Source: Thermoflexales bacterium
Lineage (GTDB): Bacteria > Chloroflexota > Anaerolineae > J036 > Brachytrichaceae
Direction: 5' to 3'
Assembly: GCA_017998555.1 (NCBI GenBank)
Contig: JAGOCU010000114.1
Location: 1-7,062, forward strand
Length of the DNA: 7,062 bases
Below the pieces are notes generated by a model that ran no database searches, had not been told where the DNA came from, and saw only the letters and a program-made list of their open reading frames with translations. The position numbers and the translations under genes are program-made. Positions 6,739 through 7,062 of the stretch are shown piece by piece. How positions within the stretch are numbered: position 1 is the first letter of the stretch; each line of letters opens with the position of its first letter.

Positions 6739-6759
6739 GTAAATCCCGGCGATTGAGAC

Positions 6760-6796
6760 AAGCGATCGTTCCCGGCGAAACCGGGGACGATCGCTT
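6760..6796. repeat. Long inverted repeat (hairpin) between uvrB and dgt promoters
   Basis: Arms 6760-6775 and 6781-6796 pair over 16 bases with a CGAAA loop. The single non-Watson-Crick position (T6770 opposite G6786) is a G-U wobble in plus-strand RNA but a C-A mismatch in minus-strand RNA. No T-run follows on either strand, so a classic intrinsic terminator is unlikely. It sits between two divergent genes, upstream of both predicted transcription starts, so it would not be in either mRNA. It may be an insulating or old terminator, a DNA-level element or a dispersed repeat. Confidence 0.85.
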
Positions 6797-6820
6797 CACT
6801 CCGTGAATATCGGCGACGCG

Positions 6821-6826
6821 TACAAT
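6821..6826 (+). promoter_or_regulatory. dgt -10 box, predicted leaderless promoter
   Basis: TACAAT (one mismatch from TATAAT) is followed by six bases (CACCGC) and the ATG at 6833, the same geometry as the uvrB promoter. No Shine-Dalgarno is present before the ATG. A TTCACT at 6795-6800 lies 20 bases upstream, too far for a standard -35. Confidence 0.6.
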
Positions 6827-6832
6827 CACCGC

Positions 6833-7062
6833 ATGCGCACCCGAGAAGAACTGGAACGCCTGGAGGCGTTGACCCTCGCGCCGTTTGCCTGCCGCAGCGC
6901 CGAATCACGCGGGCGGGCCTATCCCGACCCGGAGAAACCGTATCGCACCGCCTTTCAGCGCGATCGCGAGCGCGTGTTGCACACGACGGCTTGGCGGCGG
7001 TTGCAGGGCAAAACCCAGGTCTTCGTCGTCACCGAGGGGGATTACTACCGCACCCGTATCAC
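6833..7062 (+). CDS. dgt: dGTP triphosphohydrolase-like protein (N-terminal part, cut by window edge)
   Basis: Seventy-six residues are visible from the ATG at 6833 to the window end. The block FQRDRERVLHTTAWRRLQGK (41-60), followed by TQVF and then GDYYRTRI (69-76), is the characteristic N-terminal signature of bacterial dGTPase-like HD-domain phosphohydrolases, which hydrolyse dNTPs to deoxynucleoside and triphosphate. The window ends just before the expected first metal-binding His of the HD motif, so catalytic competence cannot be judged. The start is supported by the -10-like box six bases upstream and lack of other in-frame candidates nearby. It is divergent from uvrB. The family contains paralogues with different dNTP preferences and allosteric control, so the symbol is by similarity only. 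Confidence 0.93.
   Translation, partial: MRTREELERLEALTLAPFACRSAESRGRAYPDPEKPYRTAFQRDRERVLHTTAWRRLQGKTQVFVVTEGDYYRTRI

Noticed and set aside
4858..6756. A 632-codon open frame on the plus strand opposite uvrB
   Set aside because: It is fully antisense to an unmistakable uvrB, its translation resembles no family, and long antisense frames are expected in GC-rich coding DNA.
6833..7062. A combined uvrB-dgt-thyX nucleotide or anti-phage defence system
   Set aside because: dGTPases can restrict phage, but the genes lie in separate, partly divergent units with no defence partners or mobile-element signs; housekeeping roles explain them.

Overview
This is a GC-rich bacterial chromosomal segment that looks like ordinary core genome. 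It holds seven protein genes packed with very short gaps and no mobile element, tRNA, rRNA or CRISPR array. My best taxonomic guess is Chloroflexota (Anaerolineae-like). It rests on the gene complement (ThyX rather than ThyA, a SirB1-type protein, a MIP18-family protein), a Gram-positive-type LexA box and several leaderless-looking promoters. It is an inference from pattern only; an actinobacterial or other GC-rich origin is not excluded.

Layout. On the minus strand at the left edge, a SirB1/transglutaminase-like gene (1156-1998) is followed by a cytochrome P450 (1130 down to the window edge, missing its heme-ligand end); the 25-base gap suggests one operon. A 76-base divergent intergenic region separates it from a plus-strand pair: thyX (2075-2818, flavin-dependent thymidylate synthase) and an MFS permease (2815-4035), which overlap by four bases. 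A perfect 22-bp inverted repeat at 4059-4105 acts as a bidirectional terminator against the converging minus-strand pair, a MIP18/DUF59-family gene (4125-4481) and uvrB (4549-6714). Divergent from uvrB, a dGTPase-like gene starts at 6833 and runs off the right edge.

How the genes fit together. uvrB is nucleotide excision repair, and thyX and the dGTPase-like gene act on deoxynucleotide pools. This is a loose DNA-metabolism theme across separate transcription units, not a dedicated system. The most informative part is the 118-base uvrB/dgt intergenic region. It carries a perfect -10 box six bases before the uvrB ATG, a consensus GAAC-N4-GTTC LexA box directly abutting that -10, a 16-bp hairpin, and a second -10-like box six bases before the dgt ATG. 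I see no convincing evidence of a previously undescribed system.
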